Source of the DNA: Streptosporangium subroseum
Lineage (GTDB): Bacteria; Actinomycetota; Actinomycetes; Streptosporangiales; Streptosporangiaceae
Direction of reading: 5' to 3'
DNA: 47,047 nt
NCBI RefSeq assembly: GCF_900188345.1
Contig: NZ_FZOD01000073.1
Span: forward strand, 1 to 47,047
The notes beneath the pieces are model-generated. The model was not told the origin of the DNA, made no database searches, and saw only the letters and a list, made by a program, of their open reading frames with translations. The position numbers and the translations under genes are program-made. Below are positions 24,084 to 34,200 of the stretch, piece by piece (the stretch's first letter is position 1; each line of letters starts with the position of its first letter).

Positions 24084-25979
24084 TCACAACTTGTCGTGCG
24101 GGCCCCGGAAGAACCGGCCCGCGACGGCAGCCCCCGCCGTGGGATCCTCACTCGCCGTCAGCACCGCCACCGCCACGTCTCCCTGCCAGCCCACGAACCA
24201 GGCCAGCGGCTTGCGATCCCGGGTCGCGACCGCGGTGATGCCGTGAACCGGATCGCCCGGGGCCGCAGCGGCACGGGCGGAGCCCGCGACCACTCCGGAG
24301 CGCATGAAGGTACGGAGGGTCTCGACCGTCTTCTCATCGATCTTGATCGGGTCCGGCTCCTTGGACGGAGCGGCCTTGACCGACGGGTCGAGCGTCTTCG
24401 GGGCGGTGACCAGGACGGGCGGCCGCCAGGTGCCCGAGGCGACCGCTCCCGCGACCAGCGCCATGGACAGCGGGCTGACCAGGACGTTCTGGCCCGCGAT
24501 GGCCCTGGCCGTGGCCGCGTCCGTGGTCAGCGGCTTCTTCGAATTTATCGAACCGCTGAAGGACTTCAGCGGCAGGGTCCACGGCGCCCCGATGCCGAAC
24601 TGGGCGGCGCTGGTCGTCAGATCGGCGCTTCCGATCTTGCGGGCGAGCGAGGCGAGCGCGGTCACGCACCCGGTGGCGAAGTTGGCCTGGAGGCTCGGCG
24701 TCTCTCCGGCGGGCGGTCCCGCCTGGCGGAACCGGGCGCCGCCGACACTCCGCTCGCTGGGGCACGCGAGCTTCTGCTTGGGGTTCATCTGGGCCTTGAT
24801 CAGACCCTCGACGGACATGATCGAGAAGGCGCTCCCGGCGGGGAACCTCCCGGCGAGCGCGTCCTTCTCCTGGTCGTACTTCCCCTTGGTGCTGGCGACG
24901 GCCAGCACCTCACCGGTCGAGGCCTGGACCGCGACCAGCATGCCGGGGACCCCTCCACCGAGCAGCGCGGCGTCGGCGGTCTCCTGGTCCGTACGGTCGA
25001 GCGTGGTGTGGACCGGCGAGGTGGAGCGGTCGGGCTTCCACTTCTTGAGCTCGGTCACCGCCATCGTCTTGAGGTCCACGGTGATCACGCTGGTCTCGGT
25101 CGAGCCGGTCAGGTGCTCCTGGTAGACCTTCTGCAGCCCGGTCCGGCCCACCGTCTCTCCGGCCCGCTGCGGGCCGCCGAGCTGCTGCACGAGCTCCGGG
25201 GTGACCGCGGTGACGCTGCCGACGATCTGGGTGGGTGAGTCGGGGTTGAGCGACTGCTGCTGCGGAGTGATCGTGACGCCGGGAATGGCCTCGATCTGCT
25301 TACCGAGCTGGGCGAACTTGATGCGGCCGAAGGTGACGAGCGGCACCGGGATGTCGGGCCGGGCGGAACGGATCCGGCTCAGCAGGCGGTCCTGCGGAAA
25401 TCCAGTGATCTTGGAGATCCGCTCGCAGACCTCCTCCGCGTTCTTCAACGTGGCCGGGATCACACTCGCCACGTACAGGGTGGCCTCCTCCTGGAGGGCT
25501 TCGCCCTTGCGGTCCAGGATCGGCTGGCGTTCCTGGGGGGTGACGTCCACCGCGAAGCGCTGCCCCTCGTGCAACTGGGGGTGGAGCACACCGGGCGACC
25601 AGCGCACCTTCCAGCTGCCGTCCACCAGGTGGAGCGGAAGCTTGCCGTCGTACTCCCAGAGGGGGTTGTTCTCCCCCAGGTCGACCTCGGCCCTGAAGTC
25701 GGCTTCGACCTGCTCGCCGGTGCCCCGGATTCCCGTGAGGTTGAAGCGGAACGAGGCGGCGTCGAGCTGGAGTTTGGCGTCCTCCAGAGCCTTTCGGACC
25801 ACCTTTTCGTCCCCGTCGGTGCGCTCGGCGGCCGCGGTGTAGTCACCCGTCTGCCAGCCGACCAGGAAGTCGCGCACCGCCTCGTGGGCCGAGGGCTCCT
25901 CCAAACACCCCGACAGCATGGGAGCCATCGCCACCAGCGCGAGCGCCGCGGCGGCGGTACGCCGAGCCTTCCCCGTCAC
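24084..25979 (-). CDS. Penicillin-binding-protein-like lipoprotein, degenerate transpeptidase
   Basis: 631 residues. Lipoprotein signal with LSGC, Cys25; residues ~30-150 form a MecA-N/NTF2-like domain; ~150-320 a PBP dimerisation-like region (QPILDRKGEAL); ~325-631 a transpeptidase fold (VHTTLDRTDQETADAAL, VQASTGEVLAVAST). The catalytic motifs are lost: the SxxK box is GSAFS (Ser383, Ser386 in place of Lys), the SxN position reads TGC, and no KTG box is found before HGITAVATR. It is therefore probably not an active transpeptidase but a structural or regulatory cell-wall partner. It ends the ftsE-ftsX-smpB cluster; its ATG is only 2 bases from the smpB stop, so co-transcription is likely. Confidence 0.88.
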   Translation of the reverse strand: MTGKARRTAAAALALVAMAPMLSGCLEEPSAHEAVRDFLVGWQTGDYTAAAERTDGDEKVVRKALEDAKLQLDAASFRFNLTGIRGTGEQVEADFRAEVDLGENNPLWEYDGKLPLHLVDGSWKVRWSPGVLHPQLHEGQRFAVDVTPQERQPILDRKGEALQEEATLYVASVIPATLKNAEEVCERISKITGFPQDRLLSRIRSARPDIPVPLVTFGRIKFAQLGKQIEAIPGVTITPQQQSLNPDSPTQIVGSVTAVTPELVQQLGGPQRAGETVGRTGLQKVYQEHLTGSTETSVITVDLKTMAVTELKKWKPDRSTSPVHTTLDRTDQETADAALLGGGVPGMLVAVQASTGEVLAVASTKGKYDQEKDALAGRFPAGSAFSIMSVEGLIKAQMNPKQKLACPSERSVGGARFRQAGPPAGETPSLQANFATGCVTALASLARKIGSADLTTSAAQFGIGAPWTLPLKSFSGSINSKKPLTTDAATARAIAGQNVLVSPLSMALVAGAVASGTWRPPVLVTAPKTLDPSVKAAPSKEPDPIKIDEKTVETLRTFMRSGVVAGSARAAAAPGDPVHGITAVATRDRKPLAWFVGWQGDVAVAVLTASEDPTAGAAVAGRFFRGPHDKL

Positions 25980-25981
25980 AA

Positions 25982-26449
25982 TTACCTGTTCCTGTGCCTG
26001 AACTCGCGTGCCATCTCACGCTTGGCCTGGTTCTCAGCCAGCGTCTGCCGCTTGTCCCAGTCTTTCTTACCCTTGGCGAGACCGATCTCGATCTTGGCCT
26101 TGCCGTCCTTGAAGTAGAGGGCGAGCGGCACCAGCGTAAGGCCGCCCTCCTTGGTCTTGGAGACCAGCTTGGCGATCTCCTTACGGTGAAGCAGCAGCTT
26201 GCGGGTACGGCGCGCGGCGTGGTTGGTCCACGTCCCCATCGTGTAGGCGGGGATGTGGACGTTGATCAGCCAGGCCTCGCCGTCCTTGATGACGGCATAG
26301 CCGTCGAGGAGGGAGGCCCGGCCAAGACGCAGCGACTTGACCTCGGTGCCCTGCAGCACGAGACCAGCCTCGTAGGTGTCCTCGATGTGGTAATCGTGCC
26401 AGGCACGCTTGTTCTGGGCGATGACCTTCCGCCCGATCTCACGTGGCAT
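25982..26449 (-). CDS. smpB: SsrA-binding protein SmpB
   Basis: 155 residues, standard length. Family phrases: KVIAQNKRAWHDYHIEDTYE, AGLVLQGTEVKSLRLGRASL, DGYAVI, RKLLLHRKEI and the C-terminal KGKKDWDKRQTLAENQAKRE tail that enters the ribosomal mRNA channel. Binds tmRNA and delivers it to stalled ribosomes. It lies between ftsX and the PBP-like gene, the common actinobacterial arrangement with ssrA downstream. Confidence 0.97.
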   Translation of the reverse strand: MPREIGRKVIAQNKRAWHDYHIEDTYEAGLVLQGTEVKSLRLGRASLLDGYAVIKDGEAWLINVHIPAYTMGTWTNHAARRTRKLLLHRKEIAKLVSKTKEGGLTLVPLALYFKDGKAKIEIGLAKGKKDWDKRQTLAENQAKREMAREFRHRNR

Positions 26450-26585
26450 GCCTGGAGCCTACCGGGGACCGGGGCCGTGAGCCGCGCCCGGAAGCGGAAA
26501 CGAGATCAGCGCCGAGCGCGAAACACGAACCCGGCGCGGGCGCGCGACGGACACCACGGGCGCCGTGGGCACAGTCACCGGCGCG

Positions 26586-27494
26586 TCAGACACGTAGGTA
26601 ACGACGGAGCGTGAAGAAGGATGCGAGCACACAGATGATCACACCGACGACCATCGTGAGGCTGATCACCGATGCGACCGTCTCCCACGCGAGCTCACTG
26701 TTGTTGTTGAGGGCGACCTGCACGGCGTCGAAGAGGAACACCTTGCTGACGATCAGCAGCATCGCGGCCACCACACCGCCGATCAGGCCGGAGATCACGC
26801 CCTCCATCACGAACGGGAGCTGGATGTAGAGATTGGAGGCACCGACCAGGCGCATGATGCCCGTCTCACGTCTTCGGTTGTAGGCCGAGAGCCGGACCGT
26901 GTTACCGATCTGAAGCGTCGCGGCGAACACCAGGATGATCGCGATTATCAGGGCCGCCCAGCGGAGTTTCTCCAGCAATCCGAAGAACTTCTCCAGGAGC
27001 TCCTTCTGATTGATCACGTTCGAGACCCCTGGACGGCCGCTGAGCGCCTCGATCACCGCGGCGTATGTATTGGGGTCCTTGAGCTTCACCCGGAACGACT
27101 CGGGCATGTCATCGACCTGGATCGCCGAGAGCAGCACGGTGTTGTTGGCGTTCTGGGTCCGGAAGTTCTTGTAGGCCTCGGCGGCGTTCTCGAAGGTGAC
27201 CTGCTCGACCTGCGGCATGGCCTCGATCTCCGCCTTGAGATCCGCCTGCTCCTGCTCATTGACGCCGCCGCTGGTCTTGCACTGCGGGAAGGCGTCGTTC
27301 TTCTTGCACAGGAAGACCGAGACCTCGACCTTGTCCGTCCAGAAGTCCCTCATGCTGGAGATCTGAGAGCTGATCATCAGGCCAACGCCCAGCAACGCCA
27401 TGCCGATCGCCACGGTCACGACGACGGCGATCGTCATCGTGAGGTTACGGCGGAGGCCAATCCAGACCTCGGAGAAGATGAAGTTTGCCCGCAT
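26586..27494 (-). CDS. ftsX: Cell division protein FtsX
   Basis: 302 residues from ATG 27494 after AGGAAG. Typical plan: one N-terminal helix (NLTMTIAVVVTVAIGMALLG), an extracytoplasmic loop of ~120 residues (containing a Cys pair, FLCKKNDAFPQCK), then three helices including LIIAIILVFAATLQIGNTVR and the conserved cytoplasmic RRRETGIMRLVGAS coupling segment. With FtsE it forms an ABC-like complex that activates peptidoglycan hydrolases during division or sporulation septation. 31 bases after ftsE. Confidence 0.96.
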   Translation of the reverse strand: MRANFIFSEVWIGLRRNLTMTIAVVVTVAIGMALLGVGLMISSQISSMRDFWTDKVEVSVFLCKKNDAFPQCKTSGGVNEQEQADLKAEIEAMPQVEQVTFENAAEAYKNFRTQNANNTVLLSAIQVDDMPESFRVKLKDPNTYAAVIEALSGRPGVSNVINQKELLEKFFGLLEKLRWAALIIAIILVFAATLQIGNTVRLSAYNRRRETGIMRLVGASNLYIQLPFVMEGVISGLIGGVVAAMLLIVSKVFLFDAVQVALNNNSELAWETVASVISLTMVVGVIICVLASFFTLRRYLRV

Positions 27495-27525
27495 GCTCTT
27501 CCTGTCGCTTTTGCCGGTCCTGGTG

Positions 27526-28215
27526 TCAGTACGCCTGGCCGTACACGCCACGCGACTGGTCTCGGACGATCTTGCCGTCCTCCAGTTCCACTACGCGCTT
27601 GCGCATGGAGTCGACGATGGCTGCGTCGTGAGTGGCCATGACGACGGTGGTGCCGGTCCGGTTGATCCGGTCGAGCACCTTCATGATGCCGATGCTCGTC
27701 GCGGGGTCGATGTTTCCGGTCGGTTCGTCGGCCAGCAGGATCATCGGCCGGTTGACGAACGCCCGGGCCATCGCGACCCGCTGTTGCTCACCACCGGACA
27801 GCTCGTCGGGCATCCGGTGGGCTTTGCCTTCGAGGCCGACGAGCTCGACGACCTCGGGGACCACCTTACGGATGAATCGCCTGGGCTTGCCGATGACCTC
27901 CAGAGCAAACGCGACATTTTCGTACACGTTTTTGTTCGGGAGCAGTCGGAAGTCCTGGAACACACACCCGATCCGACGGCGCAGGTGCGGGATCTTGAAG
28001 TTGGACAGTCGGGCAAGGTCCTTACCGGCCACGTGGATCGCGCCGGAATTGGGGCGCTCCTCCTTCAGGACCAGACGGAGGAAGGTCGACTTCCCGGACC
28101 CCGAGGGGCCGACGAGGAATACGAACTCGCCCTTGTCGACATCGACGCTGACGTGGTCCAACGCGGGCCGGTTCTGGTTCACGTAGACCTTGGTGACATT
28201 ATCAAAATGGATCAC
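27526..28215 (-). CDS. ftsE: Cell division ATP-binding protein FtsE
   Basis: 229 residues. ABC ATPase motifs: Walker A GPSGSGKST, Q-loop in GCVFQDFRLLP, signature LSGGEQQRVAMARA, Walker B ILLADEPTGN and switch His in MATHD. Start ATG at 28215. It energises FtsX at the division site. First gene of the ftsE-ftsX-(smpB) run; a -10-like TAGACT lies ~20 bases upstream at 28235-28240. Confidence 0.96.
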   Translation of the reverse strand: MIHFDNVTKVYVNQNRPALDHVSVDVDKGEFVFLVGPSGSGKSTFLRLVLKEERPNSGAIHVAGKDLARLSNFKIPHLRRRIGCVFQDFRLLPNKNVYENVAFALEVIGKPRRFIRKVVPEVVELVGLEGKAHRMPDELSGGEQQRVAMARAFVNRPMILLADEPTGNIDPATSIGIMKVLDRINRTGTTVVMATHDAAIVDSMRKRVVELEDGKIVRDQSRGVYGQAY

Positions 28216-28232
28216 AGGCGCATCACGGCATG

Positions 28233-28355
28233 CCAGTCTAGGGGGTAGGACGGTCTCGGGAGTGGCAGAGGTCCACTTCCGCCTCGCGCCGGCCGGAGGG
28301 CGCCGGTCTTTACTCTGGATCGACGTTCCGGTTGGCCGGAGCCCAGTCTAGGGGG
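28233..28355 (-). promoter_or_regulatory. Repeated CCAGTCTAGGGGG upstream of ftsE
   Basis: The 13 bases CCAGTCTAGGGGG occur at 28233-28245 and again at 28343-28355. On the minus strand each gives CCCCCTAGACTGG with a TAGACT -10-like hexamer. The second copy is flanked by inverted GACGTTCC (28322) and GGAACGTC (28367). Possible tandem promoters or a regulator site for ftsEX; no -35 is evident. Confidence 0.4.
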
Positions 28356-28450
28356 AAGACTGGCATGGAACGTCCATAACGGAAACAAAACGATTCGGCG
28401 CCCGGTAACGACCGCATAAAGTAGTTCTGACCTCGAAGAGGGAGGACCTC

Positions 28451-28642
28451 ATGAGCTGTGAAGACCTGGTCTGCGCGGGGTGCGCTCACCCCGTCGCCGA
28501 AGGCCGCTGTCCCCGCTGTCGCGCCAACCGCGAGCGGCTGCACCAGAACGGCCTGGGAGGGATGACGCCGGCGCTCATCTCGCTGGCGTTGATCGCGCTC
28601 TTCTTTCTCACCCTCGCCCTGAAGCACCTTACGAGCGCCTGA
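28451..28642 (+). CDS. Small zinc-ribbon membrane protein
   Basis: 63 residues. Two CxxC pairs (CAGC and CPRC) suggest a small zinc ribbon at the N-terminus; a single membrane helix follows (MTPALISLALIALFFLTLAL). ATG 28451 has an excellent SD (GGGAGGACCTC). It sits between ftsE and prfB on the opposite strand. Function unknown; the topology suggests a cytoplasmic metal-binding domain tethered to the membrane. Confidence 0.78.
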   Translation: MSCEDLVCAGCAHPVAEGRCPRCRANRERLHQNGLGGMTPALISLALIALFFLTLALKHLTSA

Positions 28643-28732
28643 CACGGAGACGCCCCTCACGATGTACACGAACACCCGTGAGGGGGCCTCACGGCCGCTC
28701 AAGGCGGCGTCAGCCTGCCTTCCAGCGCCCGC

Positions 28733-29854
28733 CTACGCGTCGTCGGCGCCCGACTCCTGGCGACGGGTCCACCGGATCTCGGCCTCGATGAAACCGTCGA
28801 GGTCGCCGTCCAGCACCGCACTCGGGTTACCCGCCTCGGCGCCCGTCCGCAGGTCCTTCACGATCTGGTAGGGGTGAAGCACGTAGTTGCGGATCTGGGT
28901 GCCCCACGAGGTGGTGGACTCGCCCCGGATCTCGTTCAGCGCGGCGGTCTCCTCCTGGCGCTTGCGCTCCAGCAGCTTGGACTGCAGGACCGCCATCGCG
29001 GTCGCCTTGTTCTGCAGCTGGGAGCGCTCGTTCTGGCAGGAGACCACGATGCCGGTGGGCAGGTGGGTCAGGCGGACCGCCGAGTCGGTGGTGTTGACGC
29101 CCTGGCCGCCGGGCCCCGACGACCGGTAGACGTCGACGCGCAGGTCGTCCTCGTTGATGTCGATGTGATCGGTCGTCTCGACGACCGGCACCACGTCCAC
29201 GCCCGCGAAGGAGGTCTGGCGGCGGCCCTGGTTGTCGAACGGGCTGATCCGGACCAGGCGGTGGGTGCCGTGCTCGCCGCGGAGCGTGCCGTACGCGTAG
29301 GGCGCCTTGACGGTGAAGGTCGTCGACTTGATCCCGGCCTCCTCCGCGTAGGAGGTCTCGTAGACGTCCGTCGGGTAGCCCCTGCGCTCGGCCCACCGCA
29401 GATACATCCGCTGGAGCATCTGGGCCCAGTCGGCGGCGTCCACGCCACCCGCCTGAGACTGAATCGTGACAACCGCCTCGCGGGCGTCGTATTCGCCCGA
29501 GAGCAGGGTGCGGACCTCCAGGGCGCCGACGTCGCTCTTCAGGGACGCCAGCTCGCGGTCGGCCTCCTCGCGGGTCTCCTCGTCGTCCTCCGCGGCGGCC
29601 AGCTCGTAGAGGACGGTCGCGTCCTCCAGCCGCCGTCCCAGAGACTCGACCCTGTTGACCTCGCCCTGCAGGAAGGAGAGCTTGCTGGTGACCTTCTGCG
29701 CCCGGTCCTGATCGTTCCACAGGTCCGGTGCGGCTGCCTGGTCCTCCAGCTCCTCGATCTGCTTGCGCATCGCGTCGAGGTCGAGCACGTCCTGAATACT
29801 GTTCAGCGTGCCTCTAAGCTCGTTTATCTCTTCTGCCGGGTCGATGAGTGCCAC
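28733..29854 (-). CDS. prfB: Peptide chain release factor 2
   Basis: 373 residues from GTG 29854. The RF2 specificity tripeptide SPF (RISPFDNQGRRQTSF) and the peptidyl-hydrolysis GGQ loop (GPGGQGVNTTDSAVR) are both present. Recognises UGA and UAA stop codons. The reading frame is continuous, so the autoregulatory frameshift of many bacterial prfB genes is absent, as is usual in actinobacteria. No clear SD lies before the GTG; CCCTTTACAGAC upstream suggests a possibly leaderless message. Divergent from the lipoprotein at 29952. Confidence 0.96.
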   Translation of the reverse strand: MALIDPAEEINELRGTLNSIQDVLDLDAMRKQIEELEDQAAAPDLWNDQDRAQKVTSKLSFLQGEVNRVESLGRRLEDATVLYELAAAEDDEETREEADRELASLKSDVGALEVRTLLSGEYDAREAVVTIQSQAGGVDAADWAQMLQRMYLRWAERRGYPTDVYETSYAEEAGIKSTTFTVKAPYAYGTLRGEHGTHRLVRISPFDNQGRRQTSFAGVDVVPVVETTDHIDINEDDLRVDVYRSSGPGGQGVNTTDSAVRLTHLPTGIVVSCQNERSQLQNKATAMAVLQSKLLERKRQEETAALNEIRGESTTSWGTQIRNYVLHPYQIVKDLRTGAEAGNPSAVLDGDLDGFIEAEIRWTRRQESGADDA

Positions 29855-29951
29855 GTCTGTAAAGGGTACGCGACCACCAAGCCCCATTGTGTACGGCAAG
29901 CACCTCCGCCATGGCTAGCATGGGCGCGCGGGGACCACTCGGGAGGCGGAC

Positions 29952-31007
29952 GTGCGGGGACATGGGCGACGAGGTCTGCTCTCGCTCGCCCTGGCCGTGT
30001 TGATCGGCACATCGGCGTGCGGGGGCGGCGACGCCTCGCCCAAACCGACCCCCACGACCGGCAGCCCCGTGGCCACCGTCGCCTCCACCCCCTCCCCTCC
30101 TCCCTCTCCCGTGCCCCAGGTCACGCTGACAGAGGCCGGAAGGGTGCTGGCGGGGATCATCAGCGCCGACGGGGTGCTGGGAGCGGCGACGCCCCATCTG
30201 GACGCCGACCGCAAGAACATCCTGGAACAGACCCGTGACGGGCAGGAGGCCCTCACCGCGGCCGCCTTCAGCTCCTCATCCGACGCGCTCCCCCACTACA
30301 CCTGGGGAGCACCCGACCTGCTGGTCCCGAGGGTCCAGGGGAGCGCCCCCTGGTTCGCCGCGATCGTCAGACGTGAGGACACGGCCGGCAAGGCGCGCTC
30401 CGCCGTACTGACGGTGATCAGGCAGGGCAGGGACGACTGGCGGCTCAGCTCCACCTCGCTGCTCGACGTGGGGACGCGCGCACCGGCGATCGTCAAGGAC
30501 GCGGACGGCTACGCGACCGCGCTGGGCGAGGAGGACACGACCGTGGAGATCAGCCCCCGGCTCATGGCCCCGCTCCACGCCACCTCCGCCGAGGAGGGCG
30601 CTCAGGGCTTCGCCGCCGGGTTGATCGAGGAGGGCCCGCACACCACCGGCTACGCCGACGAGATCGCGGAGAAGCGCCCGGCCGAGAAGAACGCCTGCCT
30701 GGGCTACGACTCGATCTTCGCCGCGAGCGACTATCCGGTGCACGCGCTGCGCACCGCCGACGGCGGCGCGCTGGTCCTCTACTCGCTGATCAGGACGACG
30801 ACCCAGACGGTCAAGGTCGAACCGTGCGCGTCGGACTTCAGGATCCCGCCGGACGTCGCGAAGCTGACCTCGGACAGCTTCGTCCGCGAGGAGCTGCGCA
30901 CCGTGGAGACGCAGCTGTACGTGAGCACGGTCCCGGCCAAGAACAGCGGCGGGCCGGCCAAGGTCATCGGTTATCTCGGCGGCATCACCAAGGTGACCGT
31001 GAGCTGA
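29952..31007 (+). CDS. Secreted lipoprotein of unknown function
   Basis: 351 residues. The N-terminus MRGHGRRGLLSLALAVLIGT ends in lipobox TSAC (Cys23), followed by a Pro/Thr/Ser-rich linker to ~residue 55. The remaining ~295 residues form a soluble domain with no catalytic motif I recognise; two Cys (in NACLGYD and EPCASDF) may pair. Start GTG at 29952. Between prfB and the glutamate dehydrogenase terminator. No function is claimed. Confidence 0.85.
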   Translation: MRGHGRRGLLSLALAVLIGTSACGGGDASPKPTPTTGSPVATVASTPSPPPSPVPQVTLTEAGRVLAGIISADGVLGAATPHLDADRKNILEQTRDGQEALTAAAFSSSSDALPHYTWGAPDLLVPRVQGSAPWFAAIVRREDTAGKARSAVLTVIRQGRDDWRLSSTSLLDVGTRAPAIVKDADGYATALGEEDTTVEISPRLMAPLHATSAEEGAQGFAAGLIEEGPHTTGYADEIAEKRPAEKNACLGYDSIFAASDYPVHALRTADGGALVLYSLIRTTTQTVKVEPCASDFRIPPDVAKLTSDSFVREELRTVETQLYVSTVPAKNSGGPAKVIGYLGGITKVTVS

Positions 31008-31164
31008 ACCCGGGGACCGGACCCGGCCAGGCCGGATCCTCCCGTCGGCCCGCACTCCCGGCCATGCCGAATCCCGGCCCGGCCGGCTCTCCCCTCGGCC
31101 CGGATCCTGTCCGGGGCCGAATCCCGGTCTGACTGAGTCTTCCTCGCCGGTCCTGACCTGTCAC

Positions 31165-31199
31165 CGGGCTGGGCCCTCCGGTCGGGAGGGCCCAGCCCG
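31165..31199. terminator. Bidirectional terminator
   Basis: CGGGCTGGGCCCTCC and GGAGGGCCCAGCCCG form a perfect 15-bp stem with a 5-base loop just after the glutamate dehydrogenase stop (31206, minus strand) and ~160 bases past the lipoprotein stop. Confidence 0.9.
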
Positions 31200-31205
31200 C
31201 GAGGG

Positions 31206-34200
31206 TCAGGCCTCTCTGTGCGGGAGGTTGGTGGTGGCCACCAGCGTGCGGATCGCACGCAGCGCCACCGACAGCGTCGCCAGGTCGAAGTTGTCGCTCT
31301 CCCAGATCTCCGACAGGGTCTGCTTGGCCCTGGCCACCGCCGCCGCGTTGGCCTCGGTCCAGCGCGCCAGACGTTCCTCGGGGGTCAGTCCCGGTGTGCT
31401 GTGCACCAGGACGTCGTGGGTGAGCGAGGCGTGCGAGGCGTAGAGATCGTCTCGGAGGGCCGCCCGCGCCATGGAGTTCCAGCGGTTGTCCCTGGGCAGC
31501 GCGACGACCCGCTCACGCAGCCTGGAGAGCTGGAGCCGGTCGGCCAGATCGAAGTAGACCTCGGCCACCTCGTTCACCGGACGGCCGGTGCGCGAGGCCA
31601 CCTCCACCAGGTCGAACGTGGAATACGCGGGGACCATCGCGGCCACCCGCTCGGCCAGGTCCTCGGGGACGCCCCGCGCGATGAAGCTGTCTCGCCGGTC
31701 CTCGAACGCGGTCAGGTCGGACCCGGTCAGCAGCTTGGGCAGGTGCGGCACCAGTCCGTTCATGCCCTTGGCGAAGAAGCTCACCGTGGAGGCCAGGTCC
31801 AGGGGCGAGCGCCGGTTGCCCAGCAGCCAGCGGCTGCCCCGTTCGGCCAGCTTGCGGGCCTCCAGCTCCATGGCGATCTGGGTGGAGGTGTCCACCTTGT
31901 TGTCCAGCTCCTCGATCCGCCGCCAGAAGCTCGGCAGGTCGAAGACCTCGCGCGTGACCAGGTAGGCGCGGACGATGTCCGGGGCCGACGCGCCGCTCTC
32001 CTCGCCGATGCGGAACATGAAGGTGGTCCCGCTGGAGTTCACCAGGTCGTTCACCACGCCGGTCGTGATGATCTCCCGGCGGAGCGGGTGGGCGTCCATG
32101 TAGGTGCGGAGCCGCTTGCGCAGCGCCGACGGGAAGTAGGACACCAGCCACGACGCCAGATAGGGGTCGTCGGGCAGGTCGGAGGCGAGGATCTCCGCGT
32201 CCGTCACCAGCTTGGTGTACGCCAGCAGCACCGAGAACTCCGGCGGGGTCAGCCCGAGCCCGGCCTGACGCCGCTCGGCGAGCGTCTTGTCCGAGGGCAG
32301 GAACTCCAGCTCCCGGTTGACCAGTCCGGCCCGCTCCAGCCTGCGCAGCTGGCGGGAGTGGATGTGCAGCATCTCCGGCGCCTGCGCGCGGGCCGCGGCC
32401 AGCACCACGTTCTGGTCGTAGTTGTCCCGCAGGACAAGATCCGCCACCTCGTCGGTCATGTCGAGGAAGAGCTGGTTGCGCTGCTTGTCGGTGAGCTCAC
32501 CGTCGCGGACCGCCCGATCCAGCAGGATCTTGATGTTGACCTCGTGGTCGGAGGTGTCCACCCCGGCGGAGTTGTCGATGAAGTCGGGGTTGACGAGCCC
32601 GCCGTTCAGCGAGAACTCGATCCGGGCGAGCTGGGTGAAGCCCAGGTTGCCGCCCTCGCCGATCACCTTGCAGCGCAGCTCGGAGGCGTCGACCCGCAGG
32701 CCGTCGTTCGCCTTGTCACCGGCCGCGGCGTTCGACTCGCTCGACGCCTTGACATAGGTGCCGATGCCGCCGTTCCAGAGCAGGTCCACCGGAGCTCGCA
32801 GGATGGCGCTGATCAGGTCGCTGGGAGCCAGCGACTTCACCCCGTCGGCGATGCCGAGCGCGGCGCGCATCTGCGGGGAGATGGGGATCGCCTTCGCCGT
32901 ACGCGGCCAGACGCCGCCTCCCTTGGAGATGAGCGAGGCGTCGTAGTCCGCCCACGAGCTCCGCGGCAGGGCGAACAGCCGGGCACGCTCGGCGTAGCTG
33001 CGCGCGGCGTCCGGGTCGGGGTCGACGAAGATGTGCCGGTGGTCGAAGGCGGCGACCAGCCGGATGTGCTGGGAGAGCAGCATGCCGTTGCCGAACACGT
33101 CGCCGGACATGTCCCCGACGCCGGCCACGGTGAAGTCGGTGGTCTGCACGTCCACGCCGATCGTGCGGAAGTGATATTTGACCGACTCCCAGGCGCCCCG
33201 GGCCGTGATGCCCATGGCCTTGTGGTCGTAGCCGATCGAGCCGCCCGAGGCGAAGGCGTCGCCCAGCCAGAAGCCGTACTCCTTGGACACGCCGTTGGCG
33301 ATGTCGGAGAACGTCGCGGTGCCCTTGTCGGCGGCGACCACCAGGTAGGTGTCGTCCTCGTCGTGCCTGACCACGTCGGCGGGCGGGACCACCTGACCGT
33401 CCACGAGGTTGTCGGTGATGTCCAGCAGGCCGGAGATGAACATCCGGTAGCAGGCGATGCCCTCGACCAGCGTGTCTTCCCGCGTGCCCGACTTAGGCGG
33501 ATTTTTTACGACGAAGCCACCCTTGGAGCCGGTGGGAACGATGACGGTGTTCTTCACCATCTGCGCCTTCACCAACCCGAGAACCTCGGTGCGGAAGTCC
33601 TCCATCCGGTCCGACCAGCGCAGGCCGCCTCGGGCGACCTTCCCGAAGCGCAGGTGCACGCCCTCGACCCGCGGGGAGTAGACGAACACCTCGAACTTCG
33701 GCCGGGGCAGCGGCAGCACGCTGATCGACGGCGAGTCGAATTTCAGGCTGATGTACGGCTTACGCCTGCCGTCCGCGGTCGTCTGGTAGTAGTTCGTCCG
33801 CAGCGTGGCGTTGATCATCTCCAGGTAGGCCCGCAGGATCCGGTCCTCGTCCAGGGAGGCCACCTCGTCCAGGGCCCCCAGGATCTCCTCCTGCAGCGCG
33901 TCGCACAGCTCCGAGCGGACCTCCTGCGAGCGCCGGGGGTCGAGCCTGACCTCGAACAGCCGCACCAGCAGCCGCGCGAGCCGTACGTTGCCCAGCAGCA
34001 CCCGCTCGATGTAGGCCTGGCTGAACGTGGTCCCGGCCTGGCGCAGGTATTTGGCGTAGACGCGCAGGATCTCGGCCTGTTCCCAGGTCAGTCCGGCCGC
34101 CAGGACGAGCCCGTTGAACCCGTCGCTCTCGACCTGGCCGTACCACAGGGCGCCGAAGGCGTCCTGGAAAAGCCGCTTGAACTCATCCCTGTCCACCTCC

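Noticed and set aside
28733..29854. Programmed frameshift in prfB
   Set aside because: The frame is continuous from the GTG through the GGQ motif with no internal UGA.
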